From assembly GCA_017524385.1 (NCBI GenBank), contig JAFWSS010000258.1, forward strand, positions 1-64,000: a DNA stretch of 64,000 nt, written 5' to 3'. Both the position numbers and the translations under genes were made by a program. Origin of the DNA: Prevotella sp. GTDB taxonomy: Bacteria; Bacteroidota; Bacteroidia; Bacteroidales; Bacteroidaceae. Below the pieces are notes generated by a model that was given only the letters and a program-made list of their open reading frames with translations, was not told where the DNA came from and did not search any database. Below, in pieces: positions 55,655 to 64,000 of this stretch (positions within the stretch are counted from its first letter, which is position 1; each line of letters opens with the position of its first letter).

Positions 55655-56722
55655 ATGGCATCATCAAGAAACCACCTCGTCATCATGGCAGGCGGCGTCG
55701 GCAGCCGCTTCTGGCCCATGAGCACTGAAGAAAGGCCCAAGCAGTTCATCGACGTGCTTGGTGTGGGGCGCACGCTGCTCCAACTCACCTACGACCGCTT
55801 CGAGGGAGTCTGCGACTCATCTAACGTATGGATTGTCACCAACGTGAGATACGCCGACATCGTGCATGAGCAACTGCCAGAAGTTCCCATCAACCACATC
55901 TTGCTGGAGCCATGCCGCCGCAACACGGCTCCGTGCATCGCATATGTCAGTTGGCGCATCAAGAAAGAAGACCCTAAGGCAAACGTTGTGGTGACGCCAA
56001 GCGACCACGTGGTGACCAATGGCAGCGAATTCCGAAGGGTTGTCACAGCATGCATGAAATTCACCGGCGAGACCGACTCCATCATCACACTTGGAATGAA
56101 GCCCACACGGCCAGAGACCGGCTATGGATACATACAAGCCGACCTCACAACCAGTTCGGCACGCAACAAGGAAATATTCCGGGTAGACTCCTTCCGCGAG
56201 AAGCCTGATGCCGCCACAGCAGAGAAATACATCCGCAACAAGAGTTATTTCTGGAATGCAGGCATTTTCATCTGGAGCGTGAACACCATCGTCAATGCAT
56301 TCCGGGTATACAAGCCAGCGATGGCCAAACTCTTCGAGAACATGCTTCCGATATACGGGACAGAAGAAGAGCAACCGATGATAGACAAGCACTATCCTGA
56401 ATGCGAAAGCATCTCCGTCGATTATGCCATCATGGAGAAAGCCTCTGAGATTTTCGTCTGCCCGGCCGACTTCGGTTGGAGCGACTTGGGCACATGGGGT
56501 TCCTTGATGGCCCAGACGGGCAAGGACATCTATGGCAACTGCAAGATAGGAAACGACATTTCGCTTTTCGACACACACAATTGCATCATCCACACCACGG
56601 AAGAGCGCAAAGTAGTGGTGCAAGGTCTTGACGGATATATCATAGCCGAGAAAGACAACACCTTGCTCATTTGCAAACTCAGCGAAGAGCAAAAAATCAA
56701 ACAATTCACCGAACAATTATGA
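55655..56722 (+). CDS. manC: Mannose-1-phosphate guanylyltransferase
   Basis: The 355-residue protein has the pyrophosphorylase loop [38 protein letters not shown] and [13 protein letters not shown]. It makes GDP-mannose from GTP and mannose-1-phosphate. It lacks the C-terminal cupin isomerase domain of bifunctional ManC proteins, so mannose-6-phosphate must be made by another gene. Its stop overlaps the gmd start. Confidence 0.95.
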   Translation: MASSRNHLVIMAGGVGSRFWPMSTEERPKQFIDVLGVGRTLLQLTYDRFEGVCDSSNVWIVTNVRYADIVHEQLPEVPINHILLEPCRRNTAPCIAYVSWRIKKEDPKANVVVTPSDHVVTNGSEFRRVVTACMKFTGETDSIITLGMKPTRPETGYGYIQADLTTSSARNKEIFRVDSFREKPDAATAEKYIRNKSYFWNAGIFIWSVNTIVNAFRVYKPAMAKLFENMLPIYGTEEEQPMIDKHYPECESISVDYAIMEKASEIFVCPADFGWSDLGTWGSLMAQTGKDIYGNCKIGNDISLFDTHNCIIHTTEERKVVVQGLDGYIIAEKDNTLLICKLSEEQKIKQFTEQL

Positions 56723-57798
56723 CAAACTTATCAAGAAAGACAGCACTCATCACAGGCATCACCGGGCAAGACGGTTCCTACCTGGCGGAATTCCTCATTG
56801 AGAAAGGTTACGAAGTGCATGGCCTGCTTCGCCGTTCATCATCGTTCAACACAGGAAGGATAGAGCATCTCTATCTCGACGAATGGGTGAGAGACATGAA
56901 GAAACAACGTCTGGTGGAACTGCACTGGGCCGACATGACCGACTCCTCCTCTCTCATCCGCATCATCGGAGAGGTGAAGCCCACAGAAATATACAACCTC
57001 GCAGCCCAGAGCCATGTAAAAGTGTCTTTCGACGTACCGGAATACACCGCCGACACCGACGCCGTCGGAGTGTTGCGCCTCCTTGAGGCCGTGCGCATCT
57101 GCGGACTGGAGAAGGAATGCCGCATCTACCAGGCTTCCACATCTGAATTGTATGGCAAGGTGCAGGAAGTGCCCCAAAAGGAGACAACGCCTTTCTACCC
57201 ACGTTCGCCCTATGCCGTTGCGAAACTCTATGGCTACTGGATCATGAAGAACTACCGCGAGAGTTACGGCATGTACTGTTGCAACGGCATCCTCTTCAAC
57301 CATGAGAGCGAGCGCAGGGGCGAAAACTTCGTCACACGAAAAATCACGCTGGCAGCAGCACGCATCGTACAAGGACACCAGGACAAACTATACCTGGGCA
57401 ACCTCAACTCCCTTCGCGACTGGGGGTACGCCCGTGATTACGTGGAGTGCATGTGGCTCATCCTGCAGCAACCCGAACCCGATGATTTCGTCATCGCCAC
57501 AGGCGAATACCACACCGTAAGGGAGTTTGCCACACTTGCCTTCGAGGCGGTGGGCATCCAACTGTCTTGGGAAGGCGAGGGAGTAAATGAAAAAGGCATC
57601 GACACCGCAACCGGGCGTGTCATCGTGGAGGTTGACCCCAAATACTTCCGCCCGGCAGAGGTGGACCAATTGCTGGGCGACCCCTCAAAAGCCCGCCAGC
57701 AACTTGGATGGAACCCCTGCAAGACACCATTCCGTGAATTGGTGAAAATCATGGTCGACCACGATATGAAATTCGTGAACAAACTGTATAAGAAATAA
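56719..57798 (+). CDS. gmd: GDP-mannose 4,6-dehydratase
   Basis: The start is 56719 ([24 protein letters not shown]), overlapping the manC stop by four bases; an in-frame Met at 56671 lies within manC. The 359-residue SDR enzyme has the GxTGQDG nucleotide loop, [19 protein letters not shown], the catalytic region [11 protein letters not shown] and the YAVAK motif ([13 protein letters not shown]). It forms GDP-4-keto-6-deoxymannose. Confidence 0.97.
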   Translation: MTNLSRKTALITGITGQDGSYLAEFLIEKGYEVHGLLRRSSSFNTGRIEHLYLDEWVRDMKKQRLVELHWADMTDSSSLIRIIGEVKPTEIYNLAAQSHVKVSFDVPEYTADTDAVGVLRLLEAVRICGLEKECRIYQASTSELYGKVQEVPQKETTPFYPRSPYAVAKLYGYWIMKNYRESYGMYCCNGILFNHESERRGENFVTRKITLAAARIVQGHQDKLYLGNLNSLRDWGYARDYVECMWLILQQPEPDDFVIATGEYHTVREFATLAFEAVGIQLSWEGEGVNEKGIDTATGRVIVEVDPKYFRPAEVDQLLGDPSKARQQLGWNPCKTPFRELVKIMVDHDMKFVNKLYKK

Positions 57799-57813
57799 GG
57801 AAAACCCATCAAT

Positions 57814-58902
57814 ATGGCACTTGACAAGAAATCCAAGATCTATGTAGCAGGGCACCGGGGCCTCGTGGGCTCCGCCATCTGGTCCAATCTCCTCTCCCGC
57901 GGCTACACCAACTTGATTGGCAGAACACACAAAGAACTCGACTTGCTCGATGCAACGGCGGTGAAGCAATTCTTCGATGCAGAGCGCCCCGACGCCGTCG
58001 TACTTGCTGCCGCCCATGTGGGTGGCATCATGGCCAACTTGAAATACCGAGCCGACTTCATCTACCAAAACCTTCAGATACAGCAAAACGTCATTGGAGA
58101 GAGTTTCCGTCATGATGTCGGCAAATTGCTCTTCCTTGGCTCCACTTGCATCTATCCACGAATGGCTCCTCAACCCATTCATGAAGAGGCATTGCTCACT
58201 TCCGAGTTGGAATACACCAACGAGCCATATGCCATAGCCAAGATAGCCGGATTGAAGATGTGCGAGAGTTTCGCCATCCAATACGGTTGCAACTACGTTG
58301 CTGTCATGCCCACCAACCTATATGGCCCCAATGACAATTTCCATCTGGAGAGAAGCCATGTGCTGCCTGCCATGATCCGCAAGGTGCACCTTGCCAAATG
58401 CCTCAACGAAGGCGACTGGGCCGCAGTGAGGCGGGACCTTGACCAACGCCCCGTTGAAGGTGTGGACGGCAGCAGCACAGAGAAAGAGGTGCTTGCCGTC
58501 CTGGGCAAATACGGCATCACAGCCGAAGCCGTCACCCTGTGGGGAACAGGTTCTCCGCTTCGCGAATTCCTATGGAGCGAGGATATGGCAGACGCCAGTG
58601 CATACGTGCTGCTGAATGTCAATTTTTCCGACACTTACGACCCTCAATCGGCAGAGATTCGCAACTGCCACATCAACATCGGTTCAGGCAAGGAACTGAC
58701 CATTCGTGAGTTGGCAACCAAAGTGGTGGAAGCCACAGGGTTCAAGGGAGAGTTGCGTTGGGATGCGACAAAGCCCGACGGCACTCCACGCAAACTAACT
58801 GATGTCAGCAAGATACATCGCCTTGGATGGCATCACAAGGTTGAAATCGACGAAGGGGTTCGCCGCTTGCGCCAATGGTACGTCAACGACCAAAACCACT
58901 GA
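57814..58902 (+). CDS. fcl: GDP-L-fucose synthase
   Basis: The 362-residue SDR epimerase/reductase begins KIYVAGHRGLVGSAIW and carries LLFLGSTCIYPR (Ser) and NEPYAIAKIAG (Tyr-x3-Lys). It converts the Gmd product to GDP-L-fucose with NADPH. An insertion of about 40 residues (around 195-235) relative to the E. coli enzyme matches the longer form seen in Bacteroides. It supplies the GT11 enzyme encoded upstream. Confidence 0.96.
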   Translation: MALDKKSKIYVAGHRGLVGSAIWSNLLSRGYTNLIGRTHKELDLLDATAVKQFFDAERPDAVVLAAAHVGGIMANLKYRADFIYQNLQIQQNVIGESFRHDVGKLLFLGSTCIYPRMAPQPIHEEALLTSELEYTNEPYAIAKIAGLKMCESFAIQYGCNYVAVMPTNLYGPNDNFHLERSHVLPAMIRKVHLAKCLNEGDWAAVRRDLDQRPVEGVDGSSTEKEVLAVLGKYGITAEAVTLWGTGSPLREFLWSEDMADASAYVLLNVNFSDTYDPQSAEIRNCHINIGSGKELTIRELATKVVEATGFKGELRWDATKPDGTPRKLTDVSKIHRLGWHHKVEIDEGVRRLRQWYVNDQNH

Positions 58903-59074
58903 CCTCATGACACTTATCATGGGGAAGATGTCGCATGGAGGCATCACGGTGTGAACTCATCTACGCGGGAGGCAGTTGCCATGCGGCATTTGTCCCCGTT
59001 TTTTCTTTTTATCACCCCTTGGAAAAGTCACAAAGGAAGATTGGGAAAATAGAAGGAACACCTCTCATTTCATC

Positions 59075-60676
59075 ATGCAAGTAGCAGAATATTCCAGGAC
59101 AAAGAATTCCTTGCTCAACATGGCGACGGGCTTGTTCGGACAAGTCACCCTCACCTTGTTGCGCTTTGCCTCCCGCACGGTGTTCATCTATGTGCTGGGA
59201 GCCGAATACCTGGGTATTGGCGGCTTGTTCAGCAACATACTCACCCTGCTCTCCCTTTCCGAATTGGGCGTAGGCTCTGCCATCATCTTCAAGCTATACA
59301 AGCCGATGGCGTTGAAAGACGAGCGGCGTGTCAAGATGTTGGTGAAATTTTTCAGACGAGCCTACACAGCCATCGGGTTCATTTTCCTTTTGCTTGGCAT
59401 CTTGATGATACCACTACTTCCCGTGCTCATCAAGAACTACCACAAATTGGACGAATTGGGCATCAACGCTCCCTTGGTATTCTTCCTCTACCTGATGCAG
59501 AGCGTGAGCACTTACCTGTTCTCCGCCTATCGCACCGTCGTCGTCAAGACGGCCATGAAAAGATACATCCTCCACATGGTGGGGTTCATCTTCAACGTCA
59601 TCACCGTGGGGACTCAAATAGCCATCTTGCTTTGTCCGTTAGGCTTCATTTCAGGCAAACCGGAAAAATTCATGCTTTATGTCGGCGTGGTCATCATCCT
59701 GGGAATCTTCCAGAACTGGACATGCGCCATCATCGCCACCAAGATGTATCCTTGGGCCTTCAAGAAAGAGAAGGAAAGCCTGCCACGAGAGGAGCAATGG
59801 GGAATTGTGAAAGACTGCGCCGCGCTGATGGTTTACAAGGTGAACGGCGTGGTGCTCAAGGCCACCGACAACCTGGTGATAAGTTATTTCCTTGGCCTTC
59901 GATGGGTGGGCCTCTATTCCAACTACTTTCTCATCTACTTGACCATCAACCAATTTGTCAAGCATTTCCATAGTGGTGTGAAAGAGAGCATGGGCAACGC
60001 TTATGCCAAGGAAAGCATCGAGAAGAACTATTTGATCTTTGAGACGATGAACTTTCTCACCATCTTGCTCAAAGGCACGGCCTGCATAGGTATCGCCATT
60101 TGTTCCAACGAATTGATCGACCTATGGGTGGGAAAGGAATACATCATCCCACAGCCGCTGCCACTCTTGATGGGAATAGAGAGCCTCTTCTTTGGACTTA
60201 AGGTCAACCTTGGACAAGCGAGAAACATCTCCGGAGCCTTCAGGCAAGCGTGGTATCGACCTCTCATGGGCATCTTCATCAACATTTTCACCTCTATCAT
60301 CCTTTGTTACCATATCGGCATCTGTGGCGTCATCATAGGCACCATAACAGCCGACATACTGACAAACTTCCTCATCGACCCCTTCATCATCCACAAATAC
60401 AGTTACAAAGGATTCAAGCCTGCATCCTATTATTACAAGAAGAACCTCACCTACATGCTCATATTGGCCGTGGTGGGAATCGCCGACTACCTGCTCTGCA
60501 GGGTGATGGTCACGGGGCTGCCCGTCGTCGACCTGGTGCTGCATGCCTTGATCTGCCTCGTCAGCGTGCCTGTCACCCTCTTGCTCATCTACAAGAAAAC
60601 CGATGTGTGCCAATACCTTTTTGAAAGAGCGAAGTCTTCGAAATGGATACAGCGTCATAAACATAAACGATCATGA
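59075..60676 (+). CDS. Polysaccharide flippase (Wzx/MATE-like)
   Basis: The start is placed at 59075 (MQVAEYSRTKNSLLNMATGL), because the upstream extension to 58976 does not resemble the family. The 533-residue protein has about fourteen membrane segments and the usual N-terminal pattern FASRTVFIYVLGAEYLGIGGLFSNIL. It would flip the lipid-linked repeat unit to the periplasm for the Wzy-type polymerase. The stop overlaps the ATP-grasp gene that follows. Confidence 0.9.
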   Translation: MQVAEYSRTKNSLLNMATGLFGQVTLTLLRFASRTVFIYVLGAEYLGIGGLFSNILTLLSLSELGVGSAIIFKLYKPMALKDERRVKMLVKFFRRAYTAIGFIFLLLGILMIPLLPVLIKNYHKLDELGINAPLVFFLYLMQSVSTYLFSAYRTVVVKTAMKRYILHMVGFIFNVITVGTQIAILLCPLGFISGKPEKFMLYVGVVIILGIFQNWTCAIIATKMYPWAFKKEKESLPREEQWGIVKDCAALMVYKVNGVVLKATDNLVISYFLGLRWVGLYSNYFLIYLTINQFVKHFHSGVKESMGNAYAKESIEKNYLIFETMNFLTILLKGTACIGIAICSNELIDLWVGKEYIIPQPLPLLMGIESLFFGLKVNLGQARNISGAFRQAWYRPLMGIFINIFTSIILCYHIGICGVIIGTITADILTNFLIDPFIIHKYSYKGFKPASYYYKKNLTYMLILAVVGIADYLLCRVMVTGLPVVDLVLHALICLVSVPVTLLLIYKKTDVCQYLFERAKSSKWIQRHKHKRS

Positions 60677-61863
60677 GACAGAAAGTCATCATTGTTGGTT
60701 GGGGATACACCTCACGCCTCTTTCTCATACGCTCGTTGGGAGAGGCAGGATGCGAGGTTGTCGTCATCGTTTTAGAAAACATCAAGACACCCATTTTCGA
60801 CATCTACAGCAAATATGTCAGCGAGGTTGTCAGATGCTCCAACAAGAACGACCTGGTGAACATATTGCTGGAACAATGCAAGTCCTCGGAGGGAAAGCCT
60901 ATCATCATCCCAAACAACGACATGTCGGTTTCCATCATAGACATGCACCACGACGAACTCGTCGAGCATTTCCACATCCCACACATACACCACGAGCAAG
61001 GTGCCATCACCGCCTGGATGAACAAAGATAGACAAAAGGCGCTTGCCCAAAAGCTGGGATTGAACATCGCCCACTCGCTGGGCATCATACACATGCAGGA
61101 GCGACGATACGACATCCCCCCCGGACTGACTTACCCATGCTTCACCAAGACACGCGAATACATCCCAGGCTATAAGCACACGCTCCATCACTGCGAAAAC
61201 GAGGATGAACTGCGACAAGGCCTCAACCATCTCACCACCATCGTCTCCAACGCCACCATCCTGGTGGAGGAATACAAGGAAATAGAGAGGGAATATGCCG
61301 TTGTCGGGGTCTCCGACGGCGAACACGTCATCATCCCGGGCATCATCGAAATCCTGCAAATGTCGGAAGGAAGCGGAAAGGGTGTGGCCATACAAGGCAA
61401 GGTGACTCCCGTCGACGGCTATGAGGACTTGATTGAGCGCTTCTCACAATTCGTGCGTGAAGTGGGCCTGGTGGGACTTTTCGACATCGACTTTTACATC
61501 AGCGGAGGGAAGGTGTATTTCGGCGAACTCAACCTGCGCATAGGAGGTTCAGCCTCAGCCGTGTGGAAACTCGGCGTCAACCTGCCCCTCATCATGCTGA
61601 AGCATTTCAGAGGCGAAAGCATCGAGGGAATGCAGACAAGCATCACGAAAACCGCCACTTTCGTCAACGAGCGCACAGGCATCGACAACTGGTACGTCGG
61701 CTACTACGACACGAAAAAATACAGGCAACTACTGGCTTCCGACATCAGTTTCATCAAAGACGACAAAGACCCCATGCCGTGGAAAAGATTCAAGCGCTTT
61801 GAAAGATTCATGCACTTGAAACGAACCATCAAAAAACTCATGCCATGGAAGAAATCAGAATAA
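60673..61863 (+). CDS. ATP-grasp ligase-like protein (first of a paralogous pair)
   Basis: The 396-residue protein has an N-terminal Rossmann-like pre-ATP-grasp domain (VIIVGWGYTSRLFLIRSLGE) and an ATP-grasp core: TYPCFTKTREYIPGYKHT, ATILVEEYKEIEREYAVVGV, and the metal-binding LFDIDFYISGGKVYFGELNLRIGG. The layout is that of PylC/carbamoyl-phosphate-synthase-like ligases. It starts on the flippase stop and overlaps the GNAT gene. The protein at 62444 is a clear paralogue. An amide-bond role in glycan decoration is inferred from the family and context only. Confidence 0.86.
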   Translation: MRQKVIIVGWGYTSRLFLIRSLGEAGCEVVVIVLENIKTPIFDIYSKYVSEVVRCSNKNDLVNILLEQCKSSEGKPIIIPNNDMSVSIIDMHHDELVEHFHIPHIHHEQGAITAWMNKDRQKALAQKLGLNIAHSLGIIHMQERRYDIPPGLTYPCFTKTREYIPGYKHTLHHCENEDELRQGLNHLTTIVSNATILVEEYKEIEREYAVVGVSDGEHVIIPGIIEILQMSEGSGKGVAIQGKVTPVDGYEDLIERFSQFVREVGLVGLFDIDFYISGGKVYFGELNLRIGGSASAVWKLGVNLPLIMLKHFRGESIEGMQTSITKTATFVNERTGIDNWYVGYYDTKKYRQLLASDISFIKDDKDPMPWKRFKRFERFMHLKRTIKKLMPWKKSE

Positions 61864-62441
61864 TGGAAAAGCCCGACTGGGTGTCGTGGGACGAGATACA
61901 CGACGTGTTGTGGGCGGCACACAAGAGAAACAGGGAAGCCGGGATGGATATGAAATATCCCAGCCTTCCTGGTGACCAATTGAAAGAACTCTTGAAAGAC
62001 GGGGGACAATGCTTCGTGGCACTCGAAGGACGTAAAGTGGTGGCTACCGGCTCCTACAGGATATTCAAACGCAGGAGGTGGTATAATCCCAAGCGCGAAA
62101 AGATGATTTCGCTGCTGTTAGATGGCATTCTCCCCGAATACGAAGGAAAAGGCATCTACTCGAAACTCTACCATTATCGCGAGGAGCACCTGAAGAGTCT
62201 CGGTTTCAACCTGATAGACATGGATACCGCCGAAAACAACGCAAATATCCAGAAAGTGTTTCTCAAACAAGGTTTCAGGTTTGTGGACTTCGAATCCTAC
62301 CAAACCCCGCATTATTCCATCATGATGGCGAAATGGCTCAACGGCTGCCCTTACAGCAAATGGGAATGCTGGTGGAGATTCCATTGGCGGAAACTCAGGA
62401 CAAAAGCCATCTGGAAACCCGGACAGGTAAGAAGATTTTGA
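61845..62441 (+). CDS. GNAT-family N-acetyltransferase
   Basis: The 198-residue protein has the acetyl-CoA fold: CFVALEGRKVVATGSYRI, ISLLLDGILPEYEGKGIYSKLYH (motif A, Q/E-x-x-G-x-G) and NANIQKVFLKQGFRFVDFES (motif B). Two starts fit: 61845 inside the upstream gene, or 61863 on the TAATG junction. It lies between two ATP-grasp paralogues, so it may acetylate the amine substrate or product they handle. The substrate is unknown. Confidence 0.85.
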   Translation: MEEIRIMEKPDWVSWDEIHDVLWAAHKRNREAGMDMKYPSLPGDQLKELLKDGGQCFVALEGRKVVATGSYRIFKRRRWYNPKREKMISLLLDGILPEYEGKGIYSKLYHYREEHLKSLGFNLIDMDTAENNANIQKVFLKQGFRFVDFESYQTPHYSIMMAKWLNGCPYSKWECWWRFHWRKLRTKAIWKPGQVRRF

Positions 62442-62443
62442 AA

Positions 62444-63673
62444 ATGTCACCGGCAACACCCGACAACACCCCACAGCGGCCCTTGGCCATCGTGACGGGC
62501 AAGAACTACGCCTCCCGTCTTGGCATGGTGCGTGCGGCAGGCATGGCCGGGTGCGACGTGGTGGTGGTGCAGACACAGTTGAAATGGATGACCGACACCC
62601 CCATCGACACCTACAGCAAATATGTCGTGGAAACCAAGGTGGCTCACCAACCCGATGCCCAACTCATCATGGAAACCATCATGGGCTACCGGGGCTGCAG
62701 GGAAAACATCATCCTCCTGCCCACCGACGACTGGACGGCATCGCTGATTGACACACATCTCGACATTCTCAGCCCGCATTTCATCACACCCCATGTCAAC
62801 CACCAGCAAGGCGCCATACTCCACATCATGGACAAGATGCACCAGAAAAAACTGGCACGTGCCGCCGGTGCCAACGTGGCAGAAGGATGGCTCTGCCGTT
62901 ACGCAGAGGGAGGGCACCACATACCCGAAGGCATAACCTACCCTTGCTTCACCAAACCCGTGGAATGCTACACGGGAGCCCTGAAGCCCTTCCTCAAACG
63001 CTGCGACAACAGGGAACAGTTGGAAGAGACGCTGAGAGCCATAGCCAAATACAAGAAAGACATCCTTGTGGAAGAGTACCACGCCATCGCCAACGAGTAT
63101 GCCGTGCTGGGAGTCGCCTTCGGCAACACCTGCATCATGCCAGCATTCATACAATTGGACAGCGACAGGGAGGGAGTGGCTGCCACGGGGAGGGTGCGCC
63201 CCATCAGCCAACTCCCCGGCATGGCCGAGGTGCTGGGGCGCTTCATGGAAAAGACCCAATTCACAGGACTCTTCGACATCGACCTCTATGAAAGCGAGGG
63301 GAAGGTGTACTTCAACGAACTCAACGCCCGTTTTGGCGCCAGCGGTTATGCCGTGACAAAAGGCGTCGTCAACCTGCCGGGAGTGTTCATCAGTTATTTC
63401 CTTAAAGACCTTAAGGACCCTAAAGACCTTAAAGACCTTGACGTCTCTGACGACTTCCCTGTGCAAACCTTCGCCAACGAGAAGACCTGCTTTGACATGC
63501 TCTACGCAGGCATGATCAACTATTGGCAATACAAACGCTCGCTCAACAAAGCCGACATCCGTTTCATCAAGGACGGCGACGACCCAGGTCCGTCGCGCAT
63601 GGCCTCCAAAGACGAACGGCTGCTCTTCCTCAGGTCCATCGTGTGGAGCATCAGGAACAGGTCAAGGAAATAG
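62444..63673 (+). CDS. ATP-grasp ligase-like protein (second of a paralogous pair) with in-frame repeat
   Basis: The start is 62444 (MSPATPDNTPQRPLAIVTGK), two bases after the GNAT stop; the longer frame to 62333 runs inside the GNAT gene. The 409-residue product shares with the protein at 60673 the motifs DTYSKYVVET, HVNHQQGAILHIMDKMHQ, TYPCFTKPVECYTG, ILVEEYHAIANEYAVLGV and LFDIDLYESEGKVYFNELN. Near residue 320 it has KDLKDPKDLKDLD, encoded by a low-complexity DNA repeat and about six residues longer than the matching segment of its paralogue. Confidence 0.86.
   Translation: MSPATPDNTPQRPLAIVTGKNYASRLGMVRAAGMAGCDVVVVQTQLKWMTDTPIDTYSKYVVETKVAHQPDAQLIMETIMGYRGCRENIILLPTDDWTASLIDTHLDILSPHFITPHVNHQQGAILHIMDKMHQKKLARAAGANVAEGWLCRYAEGGHHIPEGITYPCFTKPVECYTGALKPFLKRCDNREQLEETLRAIAKYKKDILVEEYHAIANEYAVLGVAFGNTCIMPAFIQLDSDREGVAATGRVRPISQLPGMAEVLGRFMEKTQFTGLFDIDLYESEGKVYFNELNARFGASGYAVTKGVVNLPGVFISYFLKDLKDPKDLKDLDVSDDFPVQTFANEKTCFDMLYAGMINYWQYKRSLNKADIRFIKDGDDPGPSRMASKDERLLFLRSIVWSIRNRSRK
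63398..63440 (+). repeat. 9-10 base CCTTAAAGA repeat inside an ATP-grasp gene
   Basis: Four to five imperfect copies of CTTAAAGAC/CCTAAAGAC lie in frame and encode KDL/KDP units. The same core is found in the intergenic repeat at 14845-14884. Confidence 0.75.
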
Positions 63674-63676
63674 TTT

Positions 63677-63895
63677 CTCTCTAACTCCCCTTTAACTCCC
63701 CTTTAACTCCGGAAAGAAGTGAACACATGTCCCTTTAACTCCTTTTTAACTCCCCTTTAACTCCCCTTTAACTCCTATAAGAGACTCCTATAAGATACTC
63801 CTCATAATTTCAAAAACAATCATATGTCCCTTTAACTCCCCTTTAACTCCCCTTTAACTCCTCTTTAACTCCTAAAAGATACTCCCCTTTAATCA
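63677..63895. repeat. Intergenic array of CTTTAACTCCC units
   Basis: About twelve copies of an 11-base unit TTTAACTCCCC and variants occur in three blocks (63680-63708, 63731-63786, 63831-63894), split by less repetitive stretches that include two copies of CATATGTCCCTTTAACTCC-like sequence. The reverse complement contains GGGAGTTAAAG, sharing the AGTTAAAG core with the array at 32146 and the single unit at 7581. No gene is present in this 233-base gap, and a promoter for the next gene is not evident. Confidence 0.82.
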
Positions 63896-63906
63896 ACAAG
63901 CAACCT

Positions 63907-64000
63907 ATGAAAAAATTCGACTACCTCATCGTGGGTTCCGGCCTCTTCGGGGCCACCTTCGCCCACCTCGCCCACAAGAAAGGCAAGCGATGCCTGGTAA
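63907..64000 (+). CDS. glf: UDP-galactopyranose mutase, N-terminal fragment
   Basis: Only 31 codons are in the window; the gene runs off the right edge. They read MKKFDYLIVGSGLFGATFAH and continue with a basic stretch ending CLV, the FAD-binding GxGxxG start typical of Glf. The enzyme makes UDP-galactofuranose, so the glycan probably contains galactofuranose and the locus continues to the right. Confidence 0.8.
   Translation, partial: MKKFDYLIVGSGLFGATFAHLAHKKGKRCLV

Noticed and set aside
63677..63895. Possible CRISPR array from regularly spaced repeats
   Set aside because: Units are 11 bases, directly adjacent and without unique spacers of 25-40 bases; no cas gene is present. It is a simple tandem repeat.

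Overview
The window looks like a chromosomal segment of a Bacteroidales bacterium, most likely of the Prevotella group; the species cannot be named from sequence alone. Three things point there. Start codons lack Shine-Dalgarno purine tracts. Many genes are preceded by the Bacteroidota promoter form TTTG-N19-21-TAnnTTTG. The gene families and their order (a dcw cluster from mraZ to ftsZ followed by a YqeY protein, a GH95 fucosidase, MBOAT/SGNH cassettes) are familiar from that order. There is no CRISPR array, transposase, integrase or rRNA. One tRNA (Glu) is present.

Left part (1-7800). It holds the end of a DUF6273-type protein, a small amidase-fold protein that lacks two of its three expected zinc ligands, the YifB/ComM AAA+ ATPase, a secreted protein with short helical repeats, a membrane protein and an AraC-type regulator.

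Core housekeeping part (7730-28000). A nearly gap-free division and cell-wall cluster runs on the plus strand: mraZ, rsmH, ftsL, ftsI, murE, mraY, murD, ftsW, murG, murC, ftsQ, ftsA, ftsZ and a yqeY-like gene. It starts at a textbook MraZ operator of 10-bp repeats and has a second internal promoter before murG. Convergent recO, then tRNA-Glu, rpsT and gyrB follow, each with a readable promoter or terminator.

Surface-glycan part (28022-64000). A secreted GH95 alpha-L-fucosidase is followed by a long, mosaic polysaccharide locus. It contains glycosyltransferases, a Wzy-like polymerase, a Wzx-like flippase, a short initiating sugar transferase, a DegT-type aminotransferase, a GDP-mannose to GDP-L-fucose pathway (manC, gmd, fcl) with a GT11 fucosyltransferase to use it, and the first codons of a UDP-galactopyranose mutase at the right edge. 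Chain decoration is strongly represented: two MBOAT-SGNH acyltransferase pairs in inverted orientation, an acyltransferase-3 protein, an alkaline-phosphatase-fold phosphoethanolamine or phosphoglycerol transferase, a LbetaH acetyltransferase, a CapA-like protein, four ATP-grasp proteins and a GNAT. No Wza/Wzc export genes lie in the window.

Most unusual points. The inverted MBOAT-SGNH pairs share stretches of DNA identity and flank an AT-rich segment carrying a stand-alone QueC-like PP-loop protein with an intact zinc motif. An ATP-grasp/GNAT/ATP-grasp module could be an amide-forming decoration system. A family of low-complexity repeats with the core AGTTAAAG recurs at several intergenic sites, and a second repeat type is found both between genes and, in frame, inside an ATP-grasp gene.
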